64,000 nucleotides of DNA, taken from Vibrio splendidus. Its GTDB lineage: Bacteria > Pseudomonadota > Gammaproteobacteria > Enterobacterales > Vibrionaceae. The DNA is taken from assembly GCF_003345295.1 (NCBI RefSeq), contig NZ_CP031055.1, positions 558,001 through 622,000 on the forward strand. Direction: 5' to 3'. How positions within the stretch are numbered: the first letter of the stretch is position 1; every line of letters starts with the position of its first letter. The notes beneath the pieces were generated by a model. It was given only the letters and a program-made list of their open reading frames with translations. It made no database searches and was not told the DNA's origin. A program made the position numbers and the translations under genes. This document shows positions 8,918 through 17,863 of this stretch, piece after piece.

Positions 8918-10009
8918 ATGAAAAAACTAACACTCGTACTATTCGGCATGCTATTTCTTGCCACCAGTGCCCATGCTGCGCGTATCAAAGACGTGGCAAA
9001 AGTGGCGGGTGTTCGTAGTAACCAACTTGTCGGTTATGGTTTGGTGACTGGTTTGCCGGGTACAGGTGAGACAACTCCCTTTACCGATCAAACGTTTAAC
9101 GCGATGCTGCAAAATTTTGGCATTCAATTGCCGCCCGGCACTAAGCCAAAAACCAAAAACGTAGCGGCAGTAATTGTTACCGCTGAGCTTCCTGCGTTCT
9201 CTAAGCAAGGTCAGGAAGTTGACGTAACAGTGTCTTCTATCGGTTCAGCAAAAAGCCTTCGTGGTGGTACCTTGCTACAGACCTTCCTGAAAGGTCTAGA
9301 TGGTCAAGTGTATGCGGTCGCACAAGGTAACTTGGTAGTAAGTGGCTTTAGTGCACAAGGTAACGACGGTTCTAAGATTGTCGGTAACAACCCTAACGTC
9401 GGTATCATCTCTAGCGGTGCGACGGTTGAACAAGAAATCCCAACTCCATTTGGCCGTGGTGACTACATCACTTTCAACCTAATCCAATCCGATTTTACAA
9501 CGGCTCAGCGTTTGGCTGACGCGGTTAATAATTTCCTAGGCCCACAAATGGCTTCAGCGGTCGACGCGACTTCAGTCAAAGTTCGTGCGCCACGTGAAAT
9601 CAGCCAACGTGTGGCTTTCTTATCTGCCATTGAAAATATCGAATTCGACCCTGCAGAGGGTTCTGCAAAAATCATTGTTAATTCTCGTACCGGTACCATT
9701 GTTGTTGGTAAGCACGTGCGCCTAAAAGCGGCAGCGGTAACGCACGGTGGTATGACTGTCGCAATTAAAGAAAACCTCAACGTGAGCCAACCGAATGCAT
9801 TTTCTGGTGGTCAAACGGTCGTCGTTCCTGATTCTGATATCGAAGTCACCGAAGCCGATGGCAAGATGTTCAAGTTTGAACCGGGTCTAACGCTGGATGA
9901 TTTGGTTCGAGCAGTCAACGAAGTGGGCGCAGCGCCTTCTGATTTAATGGCAATCCTTCAAGCACTGAAACAAGCGGGTGCAATTGAAGGTCAATTGATC
10001 ATTATCTAA
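8918..10009 (+). CDS. flgI: FlgI, P-ring protein
   Basis: 363 residues. The signal peptide is about residues 1-20 (cleavage after AHA), followed by ARIKDVAKVAGVRSNQLVGY, the conserved mature FlgI start, and a GLVTGLPGTGETTPFTDQ block. FlgI forms the periplasmic P ring in peptidoglycan and needs FlgA (384-1130). It ends 10 bases before flgJ. Confidence 0.96.
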   Translation: MKKLTLVLFGMLFLATSAHAARIKDVAKVAGVRSNQLVGYGLVTGLPGTGETTPFTDQTFNAMLQNFGIQLPPGTKPKTKNVAAVIVTAELPAFSKQGQEVDVTVSSIGSAKSLRGGTLLQTFLKGLDGQVYAVAQGNLVVSGFSAQGNDGSKIVGNNPNVGIISSGATVEQEIPTPFGRGDYITFNLIQSDFTTAQRLADAVNNFLGPQMASAVDATSVKVRAPREISQRVAFLSAIENIEFDPAEGSAKIIVNSRTGTIVVGKHVRLKAAAVTHGGMTVAIKENLNVSQPNAFSGGQTVVVPDSDIEVTEADGKMFKFEPGLTLDDLVRAVNEVGAAPSDLMAILQALKQAGAIEGQLIII

Positions 10010-10019
10010 GGGGTAAAGC

Positions 10020-10955
10020 ATGATTAAGAATAACAATGACATCGGCTTTATCCACGACATCGGCAGCCTAGACCGCCTTCGTCAACAAGCGGTAAACGGT
10101 GAAGAAGGCAGCGAGAAAGAAGCATTAACCGCTGCGGCAAAACAGTTTGAATCGATTTTTACTTCGATGTTGTTTAAGTCGATGCGTGATGCGAACTCTA
10201 GTTTTAAGTCGGATATGCTGAACAGCCAGAACGAGCAGTTTTATCGTCAGATGCAAGATGACCAAATGGCGAGTGAGTTAAGCGCTTCAGGTTCATTAGG
10301 CCTTGCGGACATGATTGTAGCTCAGTTAAGCGCTGGTCAAGCAAGCGACGCGACAGAAGATAAGGTTCGTACTGAAGGTTTTGATACCTCACTGGAAAGG
10401 CCTCAGTATTCAGGTCGTTCAGAAGAGAAAGTATCTCAAGTTCAATCTGCTATGTCAGCAACAGCCCTATCAGCAGCAAAACAACCAGCATCTTTCGATT
10501 CTCCAGAATCTTTTGTTACCTCAATGAAGCCTTACGCTGAAAAAGCGGCGAGCGCGCTCGGTGTTGATTCGTCACTGCTATTGGCACAAGCGGCACTTGA
10601 AACAGGTTGGGGCTCTAAGATGATTAAGAATTCTCTAGGCAACAGCAACAACTTATTCAACATTAAAGCCGATAGAAGCTGGAAGGGTGATAAGGTCGCG
10701 ACTCAAACGCTTGAGTTCCATGGCAAAACAGCCGTTAAAGAGTCAGCATCTTTCCGTTCTTACTCTAATTTCGAAGATAGCTTTAATGATTACGTGAAGT
10801 TCTTGAATGAAAATCCAAGATACGAAACGGCGCTACAGCATCAAGGCAATTCAGAGAATTTCATCAAAGGTATTCATCAGGCTGGTTACGCAACTGACCC
10901 TAACTATGCAGACAAGGTTTTACGAGTTAAAGCCAAGATCGATGAGATGAACTAG
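10020..10955 (+). CDS. flgJ: FlgJ, rod cap with peptidoglycan hydrolase domain
   Basis: 311 residues, the two-domain form. Residues about 34-105 are the rod-cap domain (AAKQFESIFTSMLFKSMRDA). Residues about 160-310 are a glucosaminidase/muramidase domain with probable catalytic Glu194 (LAQAALETGWGSK) and NNLFNIKADRSWKG. It caps the growing rod and opens the peptidoglycan. It is the last gene of the flgF unit, followed by a terminator at 10974. Confidence 0.95.
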   Translation: MIKNNNDIGFIHDIGSLDRLRQQAVNGEEGSEKEALTAAAKQFESIFTSMLFKSMRDANSSFKSDMLNSQNEQFYRQMQDDQMASELSASGSLGLADMIVAQLSAGQASDATEDKVRTEGFDTSLERPQYSGRSEEKVSQVQSAMSATALSAAKQPASFDSPESFVTSMKPYAEKAASALGVDSSLLLAQAALETGWGSKMIKNSLGNSNNLFNIKADRSWKGDKVATQTLEFHGKTAVKESASFRSYSNFEDSFNDYVKFLNENPRYETALQHQGNSENFIKGIHQAGYATDPNYADKVLRVKAKIDEMN

Positions 10956-10973
10956 CGTCATAAATCAACATAG

Positions 10974-11002
10974 AGAGCTTGCTAATGGCAGGCTCTTTTC
11001 TT
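10974..11002 (+). terminator. Terminator after flgJ
   Basis: A 9-bp stem, AGAGCTTGC (10974-10982) with GCAGGCTCT (10988-10996), containing one T-G wobble, then a broken T-run. It separates flgFGHIJ from flgKL. Confidence 0.75.
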
Positions 11003-11091
11003 ATAAGCCCTTCCGAACTTGCCACTCCTTTTTATAGCTATCTCCTTACACTTCAATAAATTATTGTATTTTAACTCTCCACTATTTGTAT

Positions 11092-11107
11092 TGGCACATA
11101 TATTGCT
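11092..11107 (+). promoter_or_regulatory. Sigma-54 promoter of flgKL
   Basis: TGGCACATATATTGCT: GG 11093-11094, N10, GC 11105-11106, all conserved positions matched. It is 71 bases before the flgK ATG. Confidence 0.85.
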
Positions 11108-11177
11108 ATTTATCTTAGTAATATGCGGTTGTAGTTAATCAGTTCATTCTGGTTTTGTTAAGTTTTTTGGGGGCATT

Positions 11178-13058
11178 ATGGCGTCGGATCTTCTGAATGT
11201 AGGGGCACAAAGTGTTCTTACGGCTCAGAGACAGCTCAACACCACAGGTCATAACATTTCTAACGCCAACACAGAGGGCTATAGCCGCCAGTCTGTGATT
11301 CAAGGTGTGAATGACCCGCGCCAGTACGGTGGGCAATCCTACGGTATGGGTGTGCATGTGGAAAATGTTCGCCGCTCTTGGGATCAGTTTGCCGTCAAAG
11401 AACTTAACTTATCGACAACTAATGCCGCCAACAAAGGCGATACCGAAGCCAATCTCGATATGCTGTCGAGCATGTTGTCGTCGGTCGCTTCAAAGAAGAT
11501 TCCAGAAAACCTCAACGAATGGTTTGATTCCGTTAAGACTCTCGCCGATACCCCAAATGATGTGGGTGCGCGTAAGGTCGTGTTAGAGAAAGCAGGGCTT
11601 GTAACTAAAACCTTGAATGAATTTCATGAAACGGTACGTCAACAGTCTGATTCTACGAATAAAAAATTAGAAGTCGGCATTGAACGAGTAAACCAAATTG
11701 CGGTAGAGATTCGTGACGTTCAGCGTCTGATGATGCGAACTCCTGGGCCTCACAATGATTTACGAGATCAGCACGAAAAGCTGATCAATGAGCTATCTGG
11801 CTACACCAAAGTGACGGTAACGCCGCGCTCTAATGCGGAAGGATTTAACGTCCATATTGGTAATGGTCATACCTTGGTTTCTGGTAGCGAAGCAAGTCAA
11901 CTGAAGCTAGTTGACGGTTTACCTGATACGCATCAGCGTCGACTGGCGATTGTTGAAGGTAAGTCTCTGAAGCCGATTACCAGTAATGATATCGATGGGA
12001 AAATCGGTGCCATGCTCGATATGCGAGACGAACACATTCCTGACATCATGGATGAGCTTGGGCGTTTAGCGACGGCTTTCTCGGAGAAAGTAAACTCACT
12101 TCAATCACAAGGTTTGGATCTCAATGGCAACGTTGGCCAAGATATTTTCACCGATGTGAACTCTGAGCGGGTGGCGAAATCACGCGTGACGGCTGGCAGC
12201 CAGTCAAAGGCTGATGTTGCCGTTTATATTGATGACACCTCTGCCTTAAAAGGCGGCGAGTATGGTCTTAAGTATGATGGCAGTGATTATGTCGTGACCA
12301 AGCCTGACGGTGAAATGGTAAAAGTCAGCACTAATGCAGCAGGCAATGCTTTTTATCTAGATGGGATGCGAGTCGAAGTTCGAAACCCGCCTGAATTGGG
12401 TGAGAAGCTGTTACTGCGTCCAACGCGTAACTTTGCTGCTCAGATTCAGATGGAAACCAAAGACCCTAGAGATATTGCCGCACAAAGTTATGAGGCATCG
12501 ACTACGTTCGCGAAAGGCTCGGCGGGGTTCAAGATCCTAGCGGCCGGTCAATTGCGTGAGTTTGAAGTGATTGTTTCACCAAAAGGTGAGCAGTTTGCCG
12601 TGACTGACCCGAAAGGCAATATTTTAATGCAGCCGCAGCCGTACCCACCTGAAGGGCCGGTTACGATTAATGGCACGACTTTCGAGTTGACCGCTGGCGC
12701 TGTGGCAAACGATAAATTTACGGCAAACCTTGTCCCATCAGAGGGTGACAACGGTAACTTGCGTAAGCTGCAAGATCTCCAAACCGGTAAGATCTTGAAT
12801 GATGGTGAGTCTACGATTTTAGACCTTTACCACAACTTGAATACCAACACGGGCCTGAAAGCGTCGACGGCAAATCGGTTAAGCGACATTGCCACCTTAG
12901 AAAAGGAATCCGCTCAGGAACGTATTGCTTCAGTGTCGGGGGTTAACCTCGATGAAGAAGCGGCAAATATGATGAAATTTCAGCAAGCGTATATGGCTTC
13001 TTCACGCATCATGCAAGCAGCCAATGATACGTTCAATACTATTTTGGCTCTGAGGTAG
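11178..13058 (+). CDS. flgK: FlgK, hook-filament junction protein 1
   Basis: 626 residues. The N-terminal axial motif is LNTTGHNISNANTEGYSRQS, with a long variable centre and the C-terminal motif VSGVNLDEEAANMMKFQQAY. FlgK joins the hook to FlgL and the filament. A GGGGGC run precedes the ATG. flgL follows after nine bases in the same unit. Confidence 0.95.
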   Translation: MASDLLNVGAQSVLTAQRQLNTTGHNISNANTEGYSRQSVIQGVNDPRQYGGQSYGMGVHVENVRRSWDQFAVKELNLSTTNAANKGDTEANLDMLSSMLSSVASKKIPENLNEWFDSVKTLADTPNDVGARKVVLEKAGLVTKTLNEFHETVRQQSDSTNKKLEVGIERVNQIAVEIRDVQRLMMRTPGPHNDLRDQHEKLINELSGYTKVTVTPRSNAEGFNVHIGNGHTLVSGSEASQLKLVDGLPDTHQRRLAIVEGKSLKPITSNDIDGKIGAMLDMRDEHIPDIMDELGRLATAFSEKVNSLQSQGLDLNGNVGQDIFTDVNSERVAKSRVTAGSQSKADVAVYIDDTSALKGGEYGLKYDGSDYVVTKPDGEMVKVSTNAAGNAFYLDGMRVEVRNPPELGEKLLLRPTRNFAAQIQMETKDPRDIAAQSYEASTTFAKGSAGFKILAAGQLREFEVIVSPKGEQFAVTDPKGNILMQPQPYPPEGPVTINGTTFELTAGAVANDKFTANLVPSEGDNGNLRKLQDLQTGKILNDGESTILDLYHNLNTNTGLKASTANRLSDIATLEKESAQERIASVSGVNLDEEAANMMKFQQAYMASSRIMQAANDTFNTILALR

Positions 13059-13067
13059 GAAGTATAA

Positions 13068-14258
13068 ATGTTGAATCGTATTTCTAGCTTCCACAATTAC
13101 CAATCTGTTCAGAACGACTTGCGCCGTCAAGAGAACAAGATACATCACAACCAAGCACAACTTGCTTCAGGTAAGAAGTTGCAGTCGCCGAGTGATGATC
13201 CTCTTGCGACCCATTATTTACAGAATATTGGTCAGCAATCAGAGCAGCTAAAGCAATATAGTGACGCAATCGTCTTGGTTCGTAATCGATTGGAGCATCA
13301 CGAGGTATTGGTCTCCAACACCGAGGGTTTTGCTGATGAAGCAAAACGAACCGTGATGGAAATGATTAACGGTGCGCTTTCTCCAGAGGACCGCTTAGCG
13401 AAGAAACGCGAGATCCAAGAGCTATCGAATAACTTTCTGCATCTAGCTAACTCTCAAGATGAGTCGGGCAATTACACGTTTGCGGGTACTAAGCCGAAGA
13501 ATCAACCCTTCTTTAGAGATAACCAAGGTAATGTCAGCTATCAGGGCGATGACTATCAGCGAAAGATGCGTGTAGCGAGTAGCTTCGAGATGGCGATGAA
13601 TGATCCGGGCAGCAAGTTATTTATGGAAATAGATAACCCGTTTGGTGATTACGAACCTCAATACGAGCTTGAACCTGCTTCTGAATTACTTTTGGAACGT
13701 GCGACGAACTCAGCTGAAGATGGGTCAACGTATAAAGTGACGTTCGTTGATATGCAGACAGGAAATTATGCTTATCAACTTGAAAAAGATGGCGCAGTGG
13801 TGGCCGCGGAAGACTTTGATCCTTCGACTGGCATTGTCTATGAAGGTTTGAATATCCAAATCAAAGGCCAAATCACTAAAGGTGATTCGATCACCTTAGA
13901 ACCACGAGAGACTTTCTCTATCTTTGATACGTTCAAAGAGGCGGCTGAGCAGGCTGAAAACCCGGTATCGGATGCATCAGCAACAGCGAAATTGCACCAA
14001 GTAACCGAAGAGTTCCACGCTGCGTTTATCCATTTGACCAAGGCGAGAACCGATGTTGGTGCGCGTTTAAGTACGCTAGATATTCAAGAGCAACAGCATG
14101 AAGATTTTAAGTTGTCTTTAGCCAAAGCAAAAAGCAACTTTGAAGACTTGGATTACTCGAAAGCCATCATTGAGTTCAATGAAAACTCACGAGCATTGCA
14201 AGCTTCTCAACAAGCGTTTGGTAAAACCAAAGACCTGACCTTGTTTAACTATATTTAA
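13068..14258 (+). CDS. flgL: FlgL, hook-filament junction protein 3
   Basis: 396 residues. The flagellin-like N-terminus (QLASGKKLQSPSDDPLATHY) and C-terminal helix (DYSKAIIEFNENSRALQASQ) frame a variable middle, as in FlgL. It forms the second junction layer between FlgK and flagellin. It is the last gene of flgKL; no strong terminator was seen directly after it. Confidence 0.94.
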   Translation: MLNRISSFHNYQSVQNDLRRQENKIHHNQAQLASGKKLQSPSDDPLATHYLQNIGQQSEQLKQYSDAIVLVRNRLEHHEVLVSNTEGFADEAKRTVMEMINGALSPEDRLAKKREIQELSNNFLHLANSQDESGNYTFAGTKPKNQPFFRDNQGNVSYQGDDYQRKMRVASSFEMAMNDPGSKLFMEIDNPFGDYEPQYELEPASELLLERATNSAEDGSTYKVTFVDMQTGNYAYQLEKDGAVVAAEDFDPSTGIVYEGLNIQIKGQITKGDSITLEPRETFSIFDTFKEAAEQAENPVSDASATAKLHQVTEEFHAAFIHLTKARTDVGARLSTLDIQEQQHEDFKLSLAKAKSNFEDLDYSKAIIEFNENSRALQASQQAFGKTKDLTLFNYI

Positions 14259-14392
14259 TGATCAATCGGTATTTAGTGGTGAACTAACACTCACCATTGA
14301 AGTTAGATTCTTTGCCATATGTGCTATGCCGTATGAGCGAATCACTTCAACCTTTGCCGGTTTTTTATACAGGATGTCATCTGTTTGAAAAT

Positions 14393-14410
14393 AGCGGCAA
14401 AAAGCGGCAA
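14393..14410 (+). promoter_or_regulatory. Paired AGCGGCAA motifs (candidate activator site for first flagellin)
   Basis: Two copies, 14393-14400 and 14403-14410, spaced 10 bp or one helical turn. The same core (opposite orientation) is duplicated before flgF. They lie about 120 bp upstream of the candidate sigma-54 element. FlrC binding is inferred. Confidence 0.4.
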
Positions 14411-14525
14411 TGGGTCAACGAAGGTACTTTTTGTTCCCCAAGCTAGTTAAACCAAATCGAGTTAAGTTTTAATTTAAGTGATTGATTTTATATATATTAA
14501 AAATTAATCGAAACAGTATTAAACT

Positions 14526-14541
14526 TGGCATATAACTTGTA
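14526..14541 (+). promoter_or_regulatory. Degenerate sigma-54 promoter of the first flagellin
   Basis: TGGCATATAACTTGTA has TGGCA and TTG correctly spaced, but the -12 dinucleotide (14539-14540) is GT, not GC. No sigma-28 type element was seen in this leader, and the FlaA-type flagellin of vibrios is known to need sigma-54 and FlrC. Confidence 0.55.
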
Positions 14542-14575
14542 TCTGTGTTGGTCATAAAATGATTTATACAGATCT

Positions 14576-14595
14576 TAAACCCTGCATAGGGTTTA
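14576..14595 (+). promoter_or_regulatory. 5'-UTR hairpin of the first flagellin
   Basis: A perfect inverted repeat TAAACCC (14576-14582) and GGGTTTA (14589-14595) with a six-base loop. It would lie about 30-50 bases into the predicted transcript, without a T-run. A role in mRNA stability or as an operator is possible but unproven. Confidence 0.45.
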
Positions 14596-14681
14596 GCGAG
14601 TAATACACGGTCAGTGCTTATCCATATGAGAGTAAAGCTGGCCGCTTCGCAGAAAGTTTGCGAACTCATAAGGAGAGCAAA

Positions 14682-15818
14682 ATGGCTATTAATGTAAGCA
14701 CTAACGTTTCTGCTATGACAGCACAGCGTTACCTGAATAAAGCGTCTAATGACTTAGCGACCTCTATGGAGCGTTTGTCATCAGGGCATAAAATCAACAG
14801 CGCGAAAGACGATGCAGCCGGTCTGCAAATCTCTAACCGTTTAACAGCGCAATCACGTGGTTTAGACGTGGCAATGCGTAATGCCAATGATGGTATTTCA
14901 ATTGCACAAACCGCTGAAGGCGCGATGAACGAATCAACCAACGTACTACAACGTATGCGTGATCTAGCGATTCAATCATCAAACGGTACGAACTCGGCAG
15001 CGGAACGTACCGCGCTTAATGAAGAGTCTTCGGCACTTCAAGATGAGCTAAACCGTATCGCGGAAACGACCTCGTTTGGTGGCCGTCGTCTGTTGAATGG
15101 TTCATTTGGTGAAGCATCTTTCCAGATAGGTTCTAGCTCTGGCGAAGCGATGATTATGGGACTCACGAGTGTTCGAGCTGATGATTTCCGTATGGGCGGC
15201 ACTACGTTCGATTCTGAAAATGGTAAAGATAAAAGCTGGGAAGTGCCGCCAACGGCGAGCGACCTTAAGCTTGAATTCAGAACCAAAGCAGGTGAAGACA
15301 TCGTTTTAGATATCAATACCAAAGCGGGTGATGATATCGAAGAGCTTGCTACTTACATTAATGGTCAATCTGATCTTGTGAACGCATCGGTTACCGATGA
15401 TGGTCGCATTCAACTATTTGTTGCTGAACCTGACCTTGAAGGTGCAATGTCGATCTCTGGTGGCCTAGCATCTGAGCTAGGTATTAAGAGTGAAGGCCGT
15501 GCAACATCGGTTCAAGATATCAGCTTGACTAGCGTTGCAGGTTCACAAAACGCAATCAGCGTAATTGATTCTGCAATGAAGTACGTAGATTCACAGCGTG
15601 CTGATTTGGGTGCTAAACAGAACCGTCTAAGCCACAGTATTAATAACTTGGCAAACGTTCAAGAGAACGTAGACGCTTCTAACAGCCGAATCAAAGATAC
15701 GGACTTTGCGAAAGAGACGACGCAAATGACCAAATCACAAATTCTGCAACAAGCAGGTACTTCGATACTTGCTCAAGCAAAACAGTTGCCTAACTCTGCA
15801 ATGACACTATTGCAATAG
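14682..15818 (+). CDS. flaA: Flagellin 1, FlaA-type
   Basis: 378 residues from MAINVSTNVSAMTAQRYLNK; AAGGAGAG precedes this ATG, so the upstream in-frame start at 14658 is rejected. Conserved D0/D1 ends (LSSGHKINSAKDDAAGLQIS; C-terminal LAQAKQLPNSAMTLLQ) flank a short variable centre. It differs from the other two flagellins in GRRLLNGSFGEASFQIGSSS and in its C-terminus QLPNSAMTLLQ, which resembles the essential FlaA of V. cholerae from memory. It is the only one of the three with a sigma-54-like and no sigma-28-like promoter, as expected for the core flagellin. Confidence 0.93.
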   Translation: MAINVSTNVSAMTAQRYLNKASNDLATSMERLSSGHKINSAKDDAAGLQISNRLTAQSRGLDVAMRNANDGISIAQTAEGAMNESTNVLQRMRDLAIQSSNGTNSAAERTALNEESSALQDELNRIAETTSFGGRRLLNGSFGEASFQIGSSSGEAMIMGLTSVRADDFRMGGTTFDSENGKDKSWEVPPTASDLKLEFRTKAGEDIVLDINTKAGDDIEELATYINGQSDLVNASVTDDGRIQLFVAEPDLEGAMSISGGLASELGIKSEGRATSVQDISLTSVAGSQNAISVIDSAMKYVDSQRADLGAKQNRLSHSINNLANVQENVDASNSRIKDTDFAKETTQMTKSQILQQAGTSILAQAKQLPNSAMTLLQ

Positions 15819-16009
15819 TTATTGGTTGAACTTGCTGCTCGTGTTCAGACGTGAGCCATGCAGCAAGGGAAACTGGCAAGCATACTTACTATGAGTGTTT
15901 AGCTCTCTCATCTCTCACCTGCTATTCATTTTTACGGTAAGAATGCAACGGCGCGTCAGAAATGTGTTCATTTCTCGATGATCTCCACACAGACTCTGAC
16001 CTGCCAACT

Positions 16010-16044
16010 AGCCCCGGTTCTCTCAAAGGAAAAGGGGCTTTTTC
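16010..16044 (+). terminator. Terminator after flagellin 1
   Basis: AGCCCC (16010-16015) pairs with GGGGCT (16034-16039) across an 18-base loop, followed by a T-run. It is nearly 200 bases after the stop codon, which implies a long 3' UTR. Confidence 0.6.
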
Positions 16045-16411
16045 CTTTCTGTTATTTATTTCTCTGTTTCCTATCTTTCTTATTTTCTACCTTTTTGTTT
16101 TCCTGTCTTTTGCGTTTCCCACTGGTTTCTAACTTTAGATTTCTGATCCTTAAGTTTTCATTCAACCCATTTTCTTCGTTACAAATGTTCTGCTTGGCTA
16201 GATGAATTGCACAATCTTTATGCCCATCAATGATCTTTGGTGATTGATCATTTCTGAGCTTTGACTAATTTGAACGACAGTTAGCGTGTTTTTTGAACAA
16301 GTCAGGATCTTTAGCCCATTAAATCCAATAGCTGTTTTAGAAAAGTGAGAAATCTAAATTGCTGATAAATAACGAGTTAATATTTTATTTGTGGTTTTTT
16401 AAAAGTTTTTC

Positions 16412-16438
16412 TAAAGCTTCGGGATTTTGAGCCGTTAT
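16412..16438 (+). promoter_or_regulatory. Sigma-28 promoter of flagellin 2
   Basis: TAAA (16412-16415), 15 bases, GCCGTTAT (16431-16438): an excellent match to TAAA-N15-GCCGATAA. It is about 80 bases upstream of the start codon. Confidence 0.85.
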
Positions 16439-16519
16439 TAAAAGTAACTTTGAGAGAACTACTTGGTTTTCCGAGACGTCGGAAACCGCTATACCGGAAA
16501 ATCAATTGGAGAAATCACC

Positions 16520-17653
16520 ATGGCAGTGAATGTAAATACAAACGTTTCAGCGATGACAGCGCAACGTTACCTAAACAACGCAAACAGCGCACAACAAACA
16601 TCAATGGAGCGTCTAGCTTCAGGCTCTAAAATCAACAGCGCGAAAGATGACGCTGCGGGCCTACAAATCTCTAACCGTTTGAACGTTCAGAGCCGCGGCC
16701 TTGATGTTGCTGTTCGTAACGCGAATGACGGTATCTCAATTGCACAAACTGCTGAAGGTGCAATGAACGAGACAACGAACATCCTGCAACGTATGCGTGA
16801 TTTGTCTCTACAATCTTCAAACGGCTCAAACTCAAAATCAGAGCGTGTAGCGATTCAAGAAGAAGTAACAGCACTGAACGACGAACTAAACCGTATCGCG
16901 GAAACGACGTCTTTTGGTGGTAACAAGCTGCTTAACGGTACTCACGGTACTAAATCATTCCAAATCGGTGCGGATAACGGTGAAGCGGTAATGCTTCAAC
17001 TGAAAGACATGCGCTCTGATAACGCTCAGATGGGTGGTAAGAGCTACCAAACTGAGAATGCGAAAGACAAAGACTGGAACGTTCAAGCTGGCGCAAACGA
17101 CCTAAAAATGTCGTTCACTGATAACTTCGGCCAAGCACAAGAAATCGATGTGTCTGCGAAAGCGGGCGACGACATCGAAGAGCTAGCAACGTACATCAAC
17201 GGTCAACAAGACTCTGTTAAAGCGTCTGTAACTGAAGACGGTAAGCTACAAATGTTTACTGGTAACAACAAAGTTGAAGGCGAAGTGGCATTCTCTGGCA
17301 GCCTTGCTGGCGAACTAGGTATGCAACCTGGCAAAGACGTAACGGTTGATACTATCGACGTAACATCAGTTGGCGGCGCACAAGAGTCTGTAGCAGTTAT
17401 CGATGCGGCACTTAAGTATGTGGATAGCCACCGTGCTGAGCTAGGTGCTTTCCAAAACCGTTTCGACCATGCGATCAGCAACTTAGACAACATTAACGAA
17501 AACGTTAATGCATCTAAGAGCCGTATTAAAGATACCGATTTCGCGAAAGAAACGACTCAGATGACTAAGTCTCAGATCCTTTCTCAAGCTTCAAGCTCGA
17601 TTCTTGCTCAAGCGAAGCAAGCTCCGAACTCGGCACTTAGCCTACTAGGTTAA
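16520..17653 (+). CDS. Flagellin 2
   Basis: 377 residues from MAVNVNTNVSAMTAQRYLNN; TTGGAGAAATCACC provides the ribosome site, so the longer in-frame start at 16463 is rejected. It has complete flagellin D0/D1 ends and a short centre. It closely resembles flagellin 3 (shared SLQSSNGSNSKSERVAIQEE and GAFQNRFDHAISNLDNINEN) more than flagellin 1, so these two form one subgroup of accessory filament proteins. The strong sigma-28 promoter makes it a late gene. The exact Vibrio letter name cannot be decided from sequence alone. Confidence 0.92.
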   Translation: MAVNVNTNVSAMTAQRYLNNANSAQQTSMERLASGSKINSAKDDAAGLQISNRLNVQSRGLDVAVRNANDGISIAQTAEGAMNETTNILQRMRDLSLQSSNGSNSKSERVAIQEEVTALNDELNRIAETTSFGGNKLLNGTHGTKSFQIGADNGEAVMLQLKDMRSDNAQMGGKSYQTENAKDKDWNVQAGANDLKMSFTDNFGQAQEIDVSAKAGDDIEELATYINGQQDSVKASVTEDGKLQMFTGNNKVEGEVAFSGSLAGELGMQPGKDVTVDTIDVTSVGGAQESVAVIDAALKYVDSHRAELGAFQNRFDHAISNLDNINENVNASKSRIKDTDFAKETTQMTKSQILSQASSSILAQAKQAPNSALSLLG

Positions 17654-17776
17654 TCGATTTAAAGGCCACGTTGCCAAGTTGGTTATAAGCGCTGTTGATC
17701 ATAAGTGCTGTTGATCATAAACGTTAACGTTAGGCTTCCACAAATTAGCTCGTGGTGAGAGATGAGCGCTAAACAG

Positions 17777-17799
17777 ACCCAGCTTCGGCTGGGTTTTTT
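17777..17799 (+). terminator. Terminator after flagellin 2
   Basis: ACCCAGC (17777-17783), TTCG tetraloop, GCTGGGT (17788-17794), then six Ts: a classic stable terminator. Confidence 0.92.
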
Positions 17800-17863
17800 A
17801 TTGCCTGTAATTTGGCGAAGGTGTATTTGGAAAAGTGCAATGTTGGTAAGCAGGAGCAAAAGC

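Larger units (their letters stand above)
14259..14681 (+). other. Regulatory gap upstream of the first flagellin
   Basis: 423 bases without a convincing gene. It holds a TTTGCCGG at 14353, paired AGCGGCAA motifs at 14393-14410, an AT-rich stretch, a degenerate sigma-54 element at 14526 and a 5'-UTR hairpin at 14576. The predicted leader of the first flagellin is about 130 bases. Confidence 0.6.
15819..16519 (+). other. Long gap between flagellins 1 and 2
   Basis: 701 bases with no convincing gene. It contains an inverted pair CTTGCTGC (15831) / GCAGCAAG (15860), a terminator at 16010, a strongly pyrimidine-biased tract at about 16038-16121, an inverted repeat AATGATC/GATCATT (16229-16252), and the sigma-28 promoter of flagellin 2 at 16412. 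The open frame through the pyrimidine tract lacks a ribosome site and encodes only Phe/Leu/Ser-rich low complexity. Confidence 0.6.

Noticed and set aside
15978..16205. 75-codon open frame between flagellins 1 and 2
   Set aside because: It runs through the terminator and pyrimidine tract, encodes only Phe/Leu/Ser-rich low complexity and has no ribosome site.
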